A stretch of DNA of 43,575 nt. Source: a virus. The DNA lies in the IMG/VR virus record IMGVR_UViG_3300021061_000009, positions 1-43,575 of that record, one strand, 5' to 3'. The position numbers and the translations under genes were made by a program. The notes beneath the pieces were generated by a model. The model had not been told where the DNA came from and ran no database searches. It saw nothing but the letters and a program-made list of their open reading frames with translations. How positions within the stretch are numbered: the first letter of the stretch is position 1; each line of letters opens with the position of its first letter. Shown in pieces: positions 21,817 through 28,929 of this stretch.

Positions 21817-21978
21817 TTAAGCTTCTGGTAAATACTTAATCAACCACAAGTGTTTTTCTAAAATAGTCATATCCATATATTGCTCGTATCTTTGACCGCA
21901 CGTTTTGCATTGGTATTTATCCGCATACACTTTATGCCCAAAATCTTCGTGTATTTGCACCCATTTTTCGTCAGTCAT
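21817..21978 (-). CDS. zinc-binding 53-aa protein
   Basis: A single CKTC motif at about residue 24 with nearby His residues; the C-terminus is hydrophobic/aromatic. It starts by ATGA overlap with the preceding gene and its stop is inside a junction motif. Function unknown. Confidence 0.6.
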   Translation of the reverse strand: MTDEKWVQIHEDFGHKVYADKYQCKTCGQRYEQYMDMTILEKHLWLIKYLPEA

Positions 21979-22145
21979 TTCAGATGCTCACAATTTTTAT
22001 GTTTTGTTTCATACCAACACTTTTCCGATTCATTTGCTTGAATAAGCTTTGAAGATTCAAATTTGACAGCATAATCATTGGCGGCTTTCCACGTTCTAAA
22101 ATACTTTACTCTTAAAACCGTTTCTACCTTCCAAAGTGTCTGCAT
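21975..22145 (-). CDS. hypothetical 56-aa protein
   Basis: MQTLWKVETVLRVKYFRTWKAANDY... is beta then helix, ending with two Cys (CWYE, CEHLK). GAAGGAGTGAGGG is a strong ribosome binding site behind a mini-hairpin. Function unknown. Confidence 0.6.
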   Translation of the reverse strand: MQTLWKVETVLRVKYFRTWKAANDYAVKFESSKLIQANESEKCWYETKHKNCEHLK

Positions 22146-22179
22146 CCCTCACTCCTTCCGCGCTTATGCGGTGGTTTAT

Positions 22180-22314
22180 TTAACGTGCTTTAACAGTCTC
22201 AATATCAGCAAGAAAAGAAGGTGTCATAATCCAGTCATAATTGCATGGCTGGCAAACCTTGTCATAGTGCTCAGACTGAAATTGTTTACCGCAAGCCTGG
22301 CAGATATTTTTCAT
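22180..22314 (-). CDS. zinc-ribbon miniprotein
   Basis: A 44-aa protein with CQACG at residue 5 and CQPCN at residue 21. GAAGGAG precedes the ATG. Very like other zinc-ribbon miniproteins here. Function unknown. Confidence 0.65.
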   Translation of the reverse strand: MKNICQACGKQFQSEHYDKVCQPCNYDWIMTPSFLADIETVKAR

Positions 22315-22344
22315 AATCTTCGCTCCTTCGCGCTCATGCGGCGC

Positions 22345-22551
22345 TTAATAGGTGATTAAAACTCTGCTAAAGCTTAACCGTGTAACAGTAGGGCAGAGAT
22401 TAGAATGTTTGAACATGTTCACTAGCTTACGCGCCGTCTTAATCCCGGTATGTTTACGAGTCTCTGCAATTTCTGCCTTTGTTACCCGAACATGATTCAA
22501 CATCTTCAGCGCCAGTCCTCTTGCTTTTAGATTTAACTCTATCTTTCCCAT
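22345..22551 (-). CDS. small basic protein, possible HTH regulator
   Basis: A 68-aa protein; ATG at 22551 behind GGAAAGGAC. Arg/Lys/Leu-rich with a helix-turn-helix-like stretch (VTKAEIAETRKHTGIKTARKLVN). First gene behind the strongest early promoter (22596-22624), so it may be a regulator. The HTH call is tentative. Confidence 0.6.
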   Translation of the reverse strand: MGKIELNLKARGLALKMLNHVRVTKAEIAETRKHTGIKTARKLVNMFKHSNLCPTVTRLSFSRVLITY

Positions 22552-22595
22552 ATTGTCCTTTCCAGCGCTCATGCGCTTTATGTCCTACAGTTCAT

Positions 22596-22624
22596 AATAT
22601 ACCTAAGCTTACTAAGCTTGTCAA
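22596..22624 (-). promoter_or_regulatory. sigma70-type promoter with perfect 15-bp operator
   Basis: TTGACA (22619-22624), 17 bases, TATATT (22596-22601). The spacer is filled by the perfect palindrome AAGCTTA-C-TAAGCTT (22605-22619). Predicted to start the main leftward early transcript. Confidence 0.85.
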
Positions 22625-22679
22625 GTCATATATCGTAAGAATGGGAAGAAAGTTTAGACCTTAAATTAAGGAGAGGGGC

Positions 22680-22847
22680 TTATTTCTTATGCTTACCGTT
22701 ACCGTCTAAGCCTAATTTATGCAGGATATAATCTTTAACGCTAGGGAAACCGGCTTTAAGGGCGTCTAGTTTAATCTTTTGCCTCTGTTCCGGCTTTAAA
22801 ACAATTTGATACCTTACCGTGCCTTGCGGATCGGGATGTGTTGCCAT
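22680..22847 (-). CDS. ribbon-helix-helix-type regulator candidate
   Basis: A 55-aa protein. The strand GTVRYQIVL followed by KPEQRQKIKLDALKAGFPSVKDYILHKLGL fits the ribbon-helix-helix layout of small DNA-binding repressors. AAGGAG precedes the ATG. It has its own promoter with an operator-like palindrome and lies next to the divergent start of the late genes, so it may govern the early/late decision. Confidence 0.7.
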   Translation of the reverse strand: MATHPDPQGTVRYQIVLKPEQRQKIKLDALKAGFPSVKDYILHKLGLDGNGKHKK

Positions 22848-22872
22848 GCGGTCTTACTCCTTGTTAGAGGGA

Positions 22873-22901
22873 AGTATAAACTAGCTGAATAAGCTTGTCA
22901 A
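22873..22901 (-). promoter_or_regulatory. sigma70-type promoter with degenerate operator
   Basis: TTGACA (22896-22901), 17 bases, TATACT (22873-22878). The spacer holds TAGCTGA-A-TAAGCTT (22882-22896), two mismatches from the palindrome at 22605-22619. It drives the ribbon-helix-helix gene. Confidence 0.82.
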
Positions 22902-23114
22902 GCATAGGATTGCACATTATGAAGGAATTGCACGGAATGTTAGGCAGTTCGCAGGCACACGTTTACCCTTTTAGACATTGTGCGTTTTAAAAACAGACAC
23001 GCTAGGTAAAACCAGGCAATATCCTTCGTGGAATGCGTTAAATTGTCGGTAATACAGAGAGCGTGCCAAGATTTTTCTTGACTTGTGTCCTATAAACTGG
23101 TGCATCAATTAAGC
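22902..23114. promoter_or_regulatory. divergent control region between early and late units
   Basis: No credible gene. ATTGCAC occurs twice, 18 bases apart (22909, 22927). No plus-strand promoter with both good boxes was found; the rightward promoter for the terminase genes may need an activator. It is a candidate for pac or regulatory sites, unproven. Confidence 0.4.
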
Positions 23115-23672
23115 ATGGCAGGAGAGTCCCCGCTTCCTAACGTATCTCAAGAGTGGTTTTGCCGTAAGTTATTGGAAAATAACGGGAACCAGTCAAAGGC
23201 TTATGCGGCTGCTTACCCTAACGCCTCACCTTCTACTATCGCTGTTGAATCAAGCAGAATCCTAGACAGGGAACCTATTCAAGATAGATTGAACCATTTA
23301 TTAGAAACCGAATATGCACGCGATGAAGATCTCGCTAGAGATTTTCACTCCTTCAGACAAGCTAATAAGGCTATTTATCATAATGGAGTCAAAGTCGGAG
23401 AGGAACCTGATTGGCAAGCTCGAATTAGCGGCGTTGATAAAATACTCAAATTGAGGGGGAAGTTATCAGACTCTCAAATCAAGATCGATGCGCGACAAGT
23501 CCACAACTACGCCGGAAACAATTCAGAATCCGCACGCGCCATGCTTGAAATCCTGCAAGAGATGAAGCAAATACGAGAAGAGATCAAGCGCGATAAACTA
23601 ACCATGTCCTCTGAACCCCTTGCCGCACAAGGGCTAGAGCAAAGCGAACAATCGTCCGTTAACAAAAAGTAA
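23115..23672 (+). CDS. terS: terminase small subunit
   Basis: A 185-aa protein; I prefer the ATG at 23115 to a GTG at 23085. The N-terminal part WFCRKLLENNGNQSKAYAAAYPNASPSTIAVESSRIL is the helix-turn-helix DNA-recognition region typical of small terminases. The C-terminal half is a helical oligomerisation and acidic/Gln-rich tail. Followed by the large terminase two genes later. It recognises the packaging start in the concatemer. Confidence 0.85.
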   Translation: MAGESPLPNVSQEWFCRKLLENNGNQSKAYAAAYPNASPSTIAVESSRILDREPIQDRLNHLLETEYARDEDLARDFHSFRQANKAIYHNGVKVGEEPDWQARISGVDKILKLRGKLSDSQIKIDARQVHNYAGNNSESARAMLEILQEMKQIREEIKRDKLTMSSEPLAAQGLEQSEQSSVNKK

Positions 23673-23764
23673 ATCGGGGGAGGGGTGGCGGGGGTTTTCA
23701 TTGTTAACCCCACTCTCACGCGCGGCGCAGAAATTTCAGAAATAAAATTTTTTGGAGAACACGA

Positions 23765-23899
23765 ATGCGAAACTCAGTTGCAAAACGTTTACGTAAAAAA
23801 GTTGCGAAGATCATGAAGCTTCAAAATAATCTGCTTCCATTTATGCGAGTGTTTCGGCGCATGAAAAAGAATTACAATTTAGGACTTATTTCGGCGTAA
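23765..23899 (+). CDS. small highly basic protein
   Basis: A 44-aa protein with TGGAGAAC before the ATG. Lys/Arg-rich throughout (VAKRLRKKVAKIMK, RVFRRMKKN), likely nucleic-acid binding. It lies between the terminase subunits. Confidence 0.6.
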   Translation: MRNSVAKRLRKKVAKIMKLQNNLLPFMRVFRRMKKNYNLGLISA

Positions 23900-23917
23900 T
23901 TTTTTTACTTCCTTACT

Positions 23918-23937
23918 CTATTAATAATAGATTTAAT
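23918..23937 (+). repeat. CTATTAATAATAG repeat, copy 1
   Basis: A 13-bp palindrome (CTATTA-A-TAATAG) followed by ATTTAAT, nearly identical over 20 bases to 41158-41177. Both precede a plus-strand gene. It might be a late regulatory site; the second copy is inside a small open frame, so chance is not excluded. Confidence 0.3.
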
Positions 23938-23942
23938 CTAAT

Positions 23943-24110
23943 ATGAAACGATTCGGCACGATCAACTTCTGTGACATGGATTTCCAGCACCCGCATGGTG
24001 AGCGTGATGCTATTGTGTGGGGTGAGATGCGCTGGCGTGAGCTCATGAGTGGAGGCAAATACTGCACTTGTGAGATCTGCGGGGAAACGCTTTATTATGC
24101 CGAAGAGTAA
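23943..24110 (+). CDS. zinc-binding miniprotein
   Basis: A 55-aa protein with CTCEIC near residue 42 and an earlier Cys/His-rich part (FCDMDFQHPHGE). No clear Shine-Dalgarno. The large terminase starts inside its last codons. Function unknown. Confidence 0.55.
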   Translation: MKRFGTINFCDMDFQHPHGERDAIVWGEMRWRELMSGGKYCTCEICGETLYYAEE

Positions 24111-25695
24111 GCCGCAGGAAGAACACCTCGATTTATACCCATTCCTTGCTGAAGACCCCATGCTTTGGGGAAAGATGTACTTCAAGCACCATTTCAGGCT
24201 CAAAACGCCGCCCTTTCATTTCATTATGGTCGATGCAGCGATGGAGTCCAGGCAGTTAGCTGTTGCAGCCCCTCGTGAGTCGGCGAAGTCGACCATGCTT
24301 GTGTTTCTCTACCCGTTTCATGCCATCGTGTTCAAGAGGAAACGTTTCATCGTGATCATATCGAATACGTTTAAGAAAGCCGCGATGCAGCTGGAGTCTA
24401 TCAAGGCAGAAATAAGGGAGAATCAGGAGTTTCGTCAACATTTTCCCGGCATCGAGATCATTAAGGATGCGGAAGGCGATTCGATTATCAAGCATCCCGA
24501 TGGCTTCAAGACGCTTGTTCTATGCCGTGGCGTAGACCAAATCGGCTCCATACGTGGCGTGAAGTTTGGAGCTTACCGGCCCGACCTTATCATCGGAGAC
24601 GATATGGAAGATGACGAACTTGTACGCTCGATTGAGCGACGCTTCCAATTACAGGAAGACTTCGATACGGCGCTCATTCCAGCCGGTGAAAAGGGTGTCT
24701 GCCAATACATATTCGTTGGAACTATTCTGCATGATGATTGTCAAATGGCGAAACTCGCCTCAAAGGAGCATTACCATGAGTATTCAAAAATATTCTTCCG
24801 CGCAGGGGAAAACTGGGGTAAGCCCAATGTTCGCTCTCTTTGGCCGGAAAAGTGGAGCCTGGATTACTTGCGTGAGCTCGAACGCACGAAACCGTCTGTC
24901 TTTGCGAAAGAATACCAAAACGACCCTGTTGCCGGAGCAAACGTCCGGTTCAAGAAAGAAGACTTCAGGTACTGGAAAGCAGAAGGACAAGACTATGTGC
25001 TATTTGATCGAGATAATCGCCCCATCTCCAAAGGCTCCCTCAAAGACTGCCGCGCTGCCATCGCGTGCGACCTCGCGTGGAAAGAAAAACGAGAGTCAGA
25101 CTCGTCGGTCCTCATGCCCGGCCTCATTACGCCAGACTCGGAAATCCTGCTCGAATCCTACGTCACTAAAAAAGGAATGAGACCGGAAGAACTAGCCGAG
25201 CATCTGTTCGTAATGTCTGAACACCTGGAGAAGTTAACGAGCGGTACGGTCAAGGTCGGTTTCGAAAAATCAGCCTTAGAGAACGTCGTGCAGTACATTT
25301 TGAAACGCGAGATGAAAAAGAGAGGGAAGTTCCTTCTTACCGAGGAACTCGTATGGGACGCTGACAAGATTAGGCGTATAGAGATCAGGTTGCAGCCGCG
25401 TTACGCCCAACACGTAATGTACCACAAGCGAGATATGGGCGAGCTGGAGTACCAGCTAACGCGCTTCCCATACGGCGCGCATGACGATCTGGCCGATGCA
25501 GCGCAAGGTTTGGTTCAGCTTCTCCAGTACCCCAAAGCCGCTTCCTCCCCCCATGCTGAAGAAGATGAATTTGAGCGCGTCAGGCGCATCATGATAGAGA
25601 CCAAGAAACCGCATCTTGCCGTCCAAAAGCGTACTCATAAGTATCCCGGAAAGCATAAATGGTTCGAAGTTCCAGCCGGTCTCTCGTTTAGATAA
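24097..25695 (+). CDS. terL: terminase large subunit
   Basis: A 532-aa packaging motor and nuclease; start ATG at 24097 (longer GTG start unlikely). The ATPase P-loop is the terminase-type APRESAKST (about 58-66), Walker B region DLIIGDDMEDDE (about 165-175). The nuclease has AIACDLAWKEKRESDSS (about 325-340) and a C-terminal HDDLADAAQGL. Typical length for a headful-type terminase. It works with terS and the portal that follows. Confidence 0.93.
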   Translation: MPKSKPQEEHLDLYPFLAEDPMLWGKMYFKHHFRLKTPPFHFIMVDAAMESRQLAVAAPRESAKSTMLVFLYPFHAIVFKRKRFIVIISNTFKKAAMQLESIKAEIRENQEFRQHFPGIEIIKDAEGDSIIKHPDGFKTLVLCRGVDQIGSIRGVKFGAYRPDLIIGDDMEDDELVRSIERRFQLQEDFDTALIPAGEKGVCQYIFVGTILHDDCQMAKLASKEHYHEYSKIFFRAGENWGKPNVRSLWPEKWSLDYLRELERTKPSVFAKEYQNDPVAGANVRFKKEDFRYWKAEGQDYVLFDRDNRPISKGSLKDCRAAIACDLAWKEKRESDSSVLMPGLITPDSEILLESYVTKKGMRPEELAEHLFVMSEHLEKLTSGTVKVGFEKSALENVVQYILKREMKKRGKFLLTEELVWDADKIRRIEIRLQPRYAQHVMYHKRDMGELEYQLTRFPYGAHDDLADAAQGLVQLLQYPKAASSPHAEEDEFERVRRIMIETKKPHLAVQKRTHKYPGKHKWFEVPAGLSFR

Positions 25696-25742
25696 AAATC
25701 TTCTATTATACGATAAAAATCTCTTGACATGCGATAGTTATC
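25691..25742 (+). promoter_or_regulatory. three 21-bp-phased GATA...TATC repeats with a promoter-like box before the portal gene
   Basis: GATAAAAATC at 25691 and 25712, then GATAGTTATC at 25733, start exactly 21 bases apart (two helical turns). TTGACA lies at 25724-25729; 17 bases on is only a weak -10 (GTAACA / TAACAC). The portal GTG at 25763 has no Shine-Dalgarno and would be within a few bases of the predicted start, so a regulated, near-leaderless transcript is possible. Confidence 0.55.
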
Positions 25743-25762
25743 TTCCGTAACACTATTTATCC

Positions 25763-27817
25763 GTGAGCGAAAAACTCTCCAAAGAGCAACTTCATAGTTT
25801 GCGCAATGAAATCCGCATGGCTGAAAAGGTCAATGAGGATAAGCTGCTTCCGCAGATGCGGGAAGCGATGGAGCGCTACACAGGAAAGCATGTTCCCGCT
25901 ATCGCATCAAATTGGGACATCATCCTAAACGAACTTTACCCGATTGTGCAGTACGAACTTCCTTCTATTTATTTCCGCAATCCTAGAGCCTTCCTGAAGC
26001 CGCGCAACAAGAATTACATTGTAAAAAGGCGTGACCCGCTTACCGGAAACATGGTTCCCGTCGTAATGGACTCGAACAAGTCGGCTAAGACGCAGGAAGC
26101 GATTCTGAACTATACCGTTTCTCAGATTCGTTACAAGGAAGAGGTGCGTAGGTGCCTCTTAGACGCCCTTATCTTTAAGCATGGAATCCTGTGGCACGGC
26201 TACAAGGGTGAGTTTGGAATGACGGAGGAGCAATCTATATATATTCAGGATGAGAAGGTGTTCGTGCGCAGGCTTTCTCCTCGCCAGTTTCTCTTTGACC
26301 CGTCTGTAACGATTGCGAATCTTGATGAAGCGCGCTGGATTGCGCGTGTGTTTGAAGTGCCTTTACAGGATTTAAAGGAAGACGACACGCTTGATGTTGA
26401 CCCTAAACTTAAAGGGCAGCCGGGTTACAACGTAACGCTTGATATGGATAAACCGAGTCCGATGGGGAACGGTGGATTTGATACGAAGGTGCTCAGTTCA
26501 CGTTCTAAAACACTCCTTGATTATACGGATGAGGAATACAAGAAGGGGCTTGGCGGACGCTTCGCCCGCGTTTACGAGATTTTGCGAAGACCTTCAAAGA
26601 AAGAGAAGCGTTCCGGTAGTAAAGGGAACATTATTCTCTATACGCCGGAGCAGGAAAAGCCTTTGCGTCAAAACGCATGGCCGTATAAGGCGGAAGGCTG
26701 GCCGGGCAAGGTGCTCATGTTTAACGAAGTGCCTGACCAAATATTCGGCATGGCTGATACGGAAGTTTTTGGCGAGATTGTGGATCATAAGAACCTGATT
26801 GTGAATATGCAGCTCAGGAATGCGCAGTGTAACTCCAAGGTCGTTATTCTGTTTGATAAAACGAATATGGATGAGCAGACAGTGGCGCGCATTGAATCGG
26901 GTGAGCAGCAGATCATTGGCGTTGAGGGAGCTGCGACAGGAAAGATTGCGATTGCGACTCCTGGCGGTCAGGCATCGGGTGAGTTGTATATGCTTGATGG
27001 CCGTATTCAGCAGAATTTAGATGAGAAGTCGGGTGTGAATGAGATTCGGAAAGGTGTTTTGCGGTCCGGCGAAGAGTCTGCCTATTCTGTGAAGCAGCGC
27101 GTGGCTGGTTCTTCAGCCCGTCCAGCGTTCCGGCAGGATTTAATGAGTGATTTCTTGAAGGACTCTCTTCTATATATAAACCAGTTGCTGAAACAGTTTC
27201 TTCCGTATGAGGAAGCGGTACGCATTACGGGTAGCTTAGACACGCAGTGGTCGGAAAAGCCATCGAAGGAAGAGGTTCAGGCAGATGTAGATGTTGAGAT
27301 TGATGTGATCTCGATGCTTCCTGAGAATCCGGAAAAGGAGATTCAGGAGTTACAGGCTGTGCTTAACCTTATGTTTGAGGCAATAAACAATCCTGGCATT
27401 TTCCAGAAACTTCAGCAGGAAGGTAAGACGTTCAACATATCGCCAATCATTGAGAATTTGCTTTTACGTCTTAAGATTCGTGACCCTGAAGTATTTCGTT
27501 CTATTAGACCGGAAGAGTCCGAAGGATTCGCATCCGTAGCTGAGCTTCGTGCGGCTCAGGCGAATACGGAAGCGGCTCTTATGGGCGCTCCTCCTCCTTC
27601 TCCGCCGGCTGAAGGGCAAGATCATGGCGCTCGCCTCAGTGTTTACATGGCTGTGAAGAAGATCTTTGAGTTAGAAGGTCGCGTTTCAGACATGCTTAAT
27701 GAGCTTATCATGGTGCAGTCACAACTTGCTGAGATGGAAGCTGAGAAGAATGCGCCAAGAGAAGGGCAGCCGGTACGATTAAAGGCTCCGGGCGTTGAAT
27801 CTGTCGGTACGCTGTGA
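25763..27817 (+). CDS. portal protein, P22-like
   Basis: A 684-aa portal, the size of the P22 class (about 700), which forms the dodecameric DNA gate. The start GTG lacks a ribosome binding site. The N-terminal region (MREAMERYTGKH...LYPIVQYELPSIYFRNP) and the later GEEVFGEIVDHKNLIVNMQLRN-like part (read as TEVFGEIVDHKNLI) fit this family. The C-terminal end is a helical coiled coil (VKKIFELEGRVSDMLNELIMVQ) like the barrel of long portals. Confidence 0.9.
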   Translation: MSEKLSKEQLHSLRNEIRMAEKVNEDKLLPQMREAMERYTGKHVPAIASNWDIILNELYPIVQYELPSIYFRNPRAFLKPRNKNYIVKRRDPLTGNMVPVVMDSNKSAKTQEAILNYTVSQIRYKEEVRRCLLDALIFKHGILWHGYKGEFGMTEEQSIYIQDEKVFVRRLSPRQFLFDPSVTIANLDEARWIARVFEVPLQDLKEDDTLDVDPKLKGQPGYNVTLDMDKPSPMGNGGFDTKVLSSRSKTLLDYTDEEYKKGLGGRFARVYEILRRPSKKEKRSGSKGNIILYTPEQEKPLRQNAWPYKAEGWPGKVLMFNEVPDQIFGMADTEVFGEIVDHKNLIVNMQLRNAQCNSKVVILFDKTNMDEQTVARIESGEQQIIGVEGAATGKIAIATPGGQASGELYMLDGRIQQNLDEKSGVNEIRKGVLRSGEESAYSVKQRVAGSSARPAFRQDLMSDFLKDSLLYINQLLKQFLPYEEAVRITGSLDTQWSEKPSKEEVQADVDVEIDVISMLPENPEKEIQELQAVLNLMFEAINNPGIFQKLQQEGKTFNISPIIENLLLRLKIRDPEVFRSIRPEESEGFASVAELRAAQANTEAALMGAPPPSPPAEGQDHGARLSVYMAVKKIFELEGRVSDMLNELIMVQSQLAEMEAEKNAPREGQPVRLKAPGVESVGTL

Positions 27818-27957
27818 GTGAGTGGATTCTTACGATAGGAACTCCGAGCATGATGTGCCTGGAATGCAGCGGTGTGATGTATGCGCGTATACTGCCAGGT
27901 TTTTATGACTGTGATTGCGGAAAATCTTATAACGCATGGATGGACGGACTAAACTAA
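27814..27957 (+). CDS. zinc-ribbon miniprotein after the portal
   Basis: A 47-aa protein with CLEC and CDCG, starting at GTG in a GTGA overlap with the portal stop and ending in TAATG with the next gene. The coupling on both sides argues that it is translated. Function unknown; may assist head assembly. Confidence 0.6.
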   Translation: MSEWILTIGTPSMMCLECSGVMYARILPGFYDCDCGKSYNAWMDGLN

Positions 27958-28304
27958 TGGCCTTCGGAATCATCATTAAAGGTAAGGAATCTCGCAAAGG
28001 ATTTTTCCCGCACTATAACAGTGCGATGGGGAAGTATATCCATACGAAGGAAGATTACAGGAATGAAATGAAAAAGGGCGGATATGTTCCTTACGACCCA
28101 AAAGTGGAGCCGAAGAAGAAGCCGTACAAAGTATCTGATGATACTCGCAGTCTCGTGAAAGCGATCAAGCGGCAATCAGACTCTAAAGGTAATTTTAATC
28201 CAAGTGGAAGTTTAAAAGGTGAGTTGAGAAGGCGCGGAGCTCTTAAAACGAAGGATGAGATTAGTCAGATTGAAAAGAAGGCTAAGGAATACGGAGCACT
28301 TTAA
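27957..28304 (+). CDS. hypothetical basic protein
   Basis: A 115-aa protein with Lys-rich middle (KKGGYVPYDPKVEPKKKP) and helical C-terminus. The YDPKV phrase recurs in the next two gene products. Head-associated by position; function unknown. Confidence 0.7.
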   Translation: MAFGIIIKGKESRKGFFPHYNSAMGKYIHTKEDYRNEMKKGGYVPYDPKVEPKKKPYKVSDDTRSLVKAIKRQSDSKGNFNPSGSLKGELRRRGALKTKDEISQIEKKAKEYGAL

Positions 28305-28445
28305 ATGAGAATGAAGAAATCATCTTCAAAAAAAGCGTATACGGTTCCTCTTCCGAGAAGAGACAGTGGATTTTACGGGCATTATGACCCGAAAGTGTAT
28401 AAGTCTCGGCCTATCAAAACGAAATCTAACTTAAAGGGACGGTAA
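28305..28445 (+). CDS. small basic protein with GHYDPKVYK tail
   Basis: A 46-aa protein; the last about 26 residues, from SGFYGHYDPKVYKSRPIK on, are nearly the same as the end of the protein of 28449-28676. The N-terminus is a Lys/Ser-rich tract. Function unknown. Confidence 0.6.
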   Translation: MRMKKSSSKKAYTVPLPRRDSGFYGHYDPKVYKSRPIKTKSNLKGR

Positions 28446-28448
28446 TTT

Positions 28449-28676
28449 ATGTCTGCATTATTAACAGGGCTTGCAAATATTGCTGCGATCAAAGCCGGAG
28501 ACAAGCTCTTTGGCGGTGATCAGGTCAGAAAAGTTGTGCTTGCGGGTATGGGTGGCAGCGGAGGCGGCACTGCAACTCCTCCTCTCAAAATTGACGGTGG
28601 ATTCTATGGTCACTACGACCCTAAAGTTTATAAAGCAAGACCCATCAAGACAACCTCTAACACGAAAGGTAAATAA
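28449..28676 (+). CDS. small protein with hydrophobic N-terminus and GHYDPKVYK tail
   Basis: A 75-aa protein: hydrophobic start (ALLTGLANIAAIKAG), a Gly-rich linker (GMGGSGGGTATPP) and a C-terminal domain GFYGHYDPKVYKARPIK nearly identical to that of the preceding gene. It may be a minor virion protein with a modular tail. Confidence 0.65.
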   Translation: MSALLTGLANIAAIKAGDKLFGGDQVRKVVLAGMGGSGGGTATPPLKIDGGFYGHYDPKVYKARPIKTTSNTKGK

Positions 28677-28678
28677 TT

Positions 28679-28837
28679 ATGTCACTTGTTATCGGAAAGA
28701 ACGGACAGAAGGTAAGCAAAGAACGCAATATTAAAACAAGCGTAAAACTGTTTGATCGTAAATCGGACACGTTTACTACCTCGGCTCCTGCTAAGAAAAT
28801 TAAGATTAATGGAGCTCCTAAGTCCGGGAGAATGTGA
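28679..28837 (+). CDS. hypothetical 52-aa basic protein
   Basis: A lysine-rich, low-complexity protein (KNGQKVSKERNIKTSVKLF...). It has the same operon spacing as its neighbours. Function unknown. Confidence 0.55.
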   Translation: MSLVIGKNGQKVSKERNIKTSVKLFDRKSDTFTTSAPAKKIKINGAPKSGRM

Positions 28838-28929
28838 TTGTTTTCATCTGTAAGAATTGCGGAAGTTTTTCTTACAGTAAAGAGGTGGGTGAATGTTTAA
28901 GGTGTGGATGGAGCGAGAAAACTAAATGA
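28834..28929 (+). CDS. 31-aa zinc-ribbon peptide
   Basis: CKNCGS near the start and CLRCGW near the end: a minimal zinc ribbon. It starts in a GTGA overlap and ends in an ATGA overlap, so it is likely translated. Function unknown. Confidence 0.5.
   Translation: MIVFICKNCGSFSYSKEVGECLRCGWSEKTK

Larger units (their letters stand above)
6771..21830 (-). repeat. recurrent junction motif (GGATGCTTTTAACCAAGGAG family)
   Basis: On the minus strand a motif near GGATGC-TTTTAACC-AAGGAG stands before gene starts. Plus-strand positions: 6771, 6933, 7121, 7779, 8069, 8245, 8499, 8610, 8890, 9038, 10150, 10386, 10759, 11023, 11295, 11578, 14246, 17105, 20336, 20590 and 21812. Sometimes it is coding (C-terminal AFNQG / AVNQG), sometimes it contains the previous stop, sometimes it is non-coding, so it is selected as nucleotide sequence. 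Its right end supplies or adjoins the ribosome binding site. Confidence 0.65.
21317..22572 (-). repeat. family of mini-hairpins before ribosome binding sites
   Basis: On the minus strand, small GC stems stand just before GGAAAGG/GAAGGAG sites: CGCC-TAGA-GGCG (about 21803), GCC-TAGA-GGC (about 21598), a degenerate GCTTAGAGGC (about 21345), CCGC-ATAA-GCGCGG (about 22166), GCGC-cgcatga-GCGC (about 22340) and AGCGC-ATGA-GCGCT (about 22570). Each lies at a gene junction. They look like recurrent translation-initiation cassettes. Confidence 0.5.

Noticed and set aside
20336-21840. Integron attC sites, suggested by GCCTAAC / GCTTAAACC at gene ends
   Set aside because: The 5' core resembles RYYYAAC, and GCCTAACAAG at 21119 is striking, but no paired GTTRRRY end, no L'/L'' boxes and no integrase were found, and the intervals are too short. 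It is better explained by the junction motif.
22902-23084. CRISPR array or T7-type promoter in the divergent region
   Set aside because: There are only two short ATTGCAC repeats, with no regular spacers and no conserved polymerase promoter; no phage RNA polymerase gene was found.
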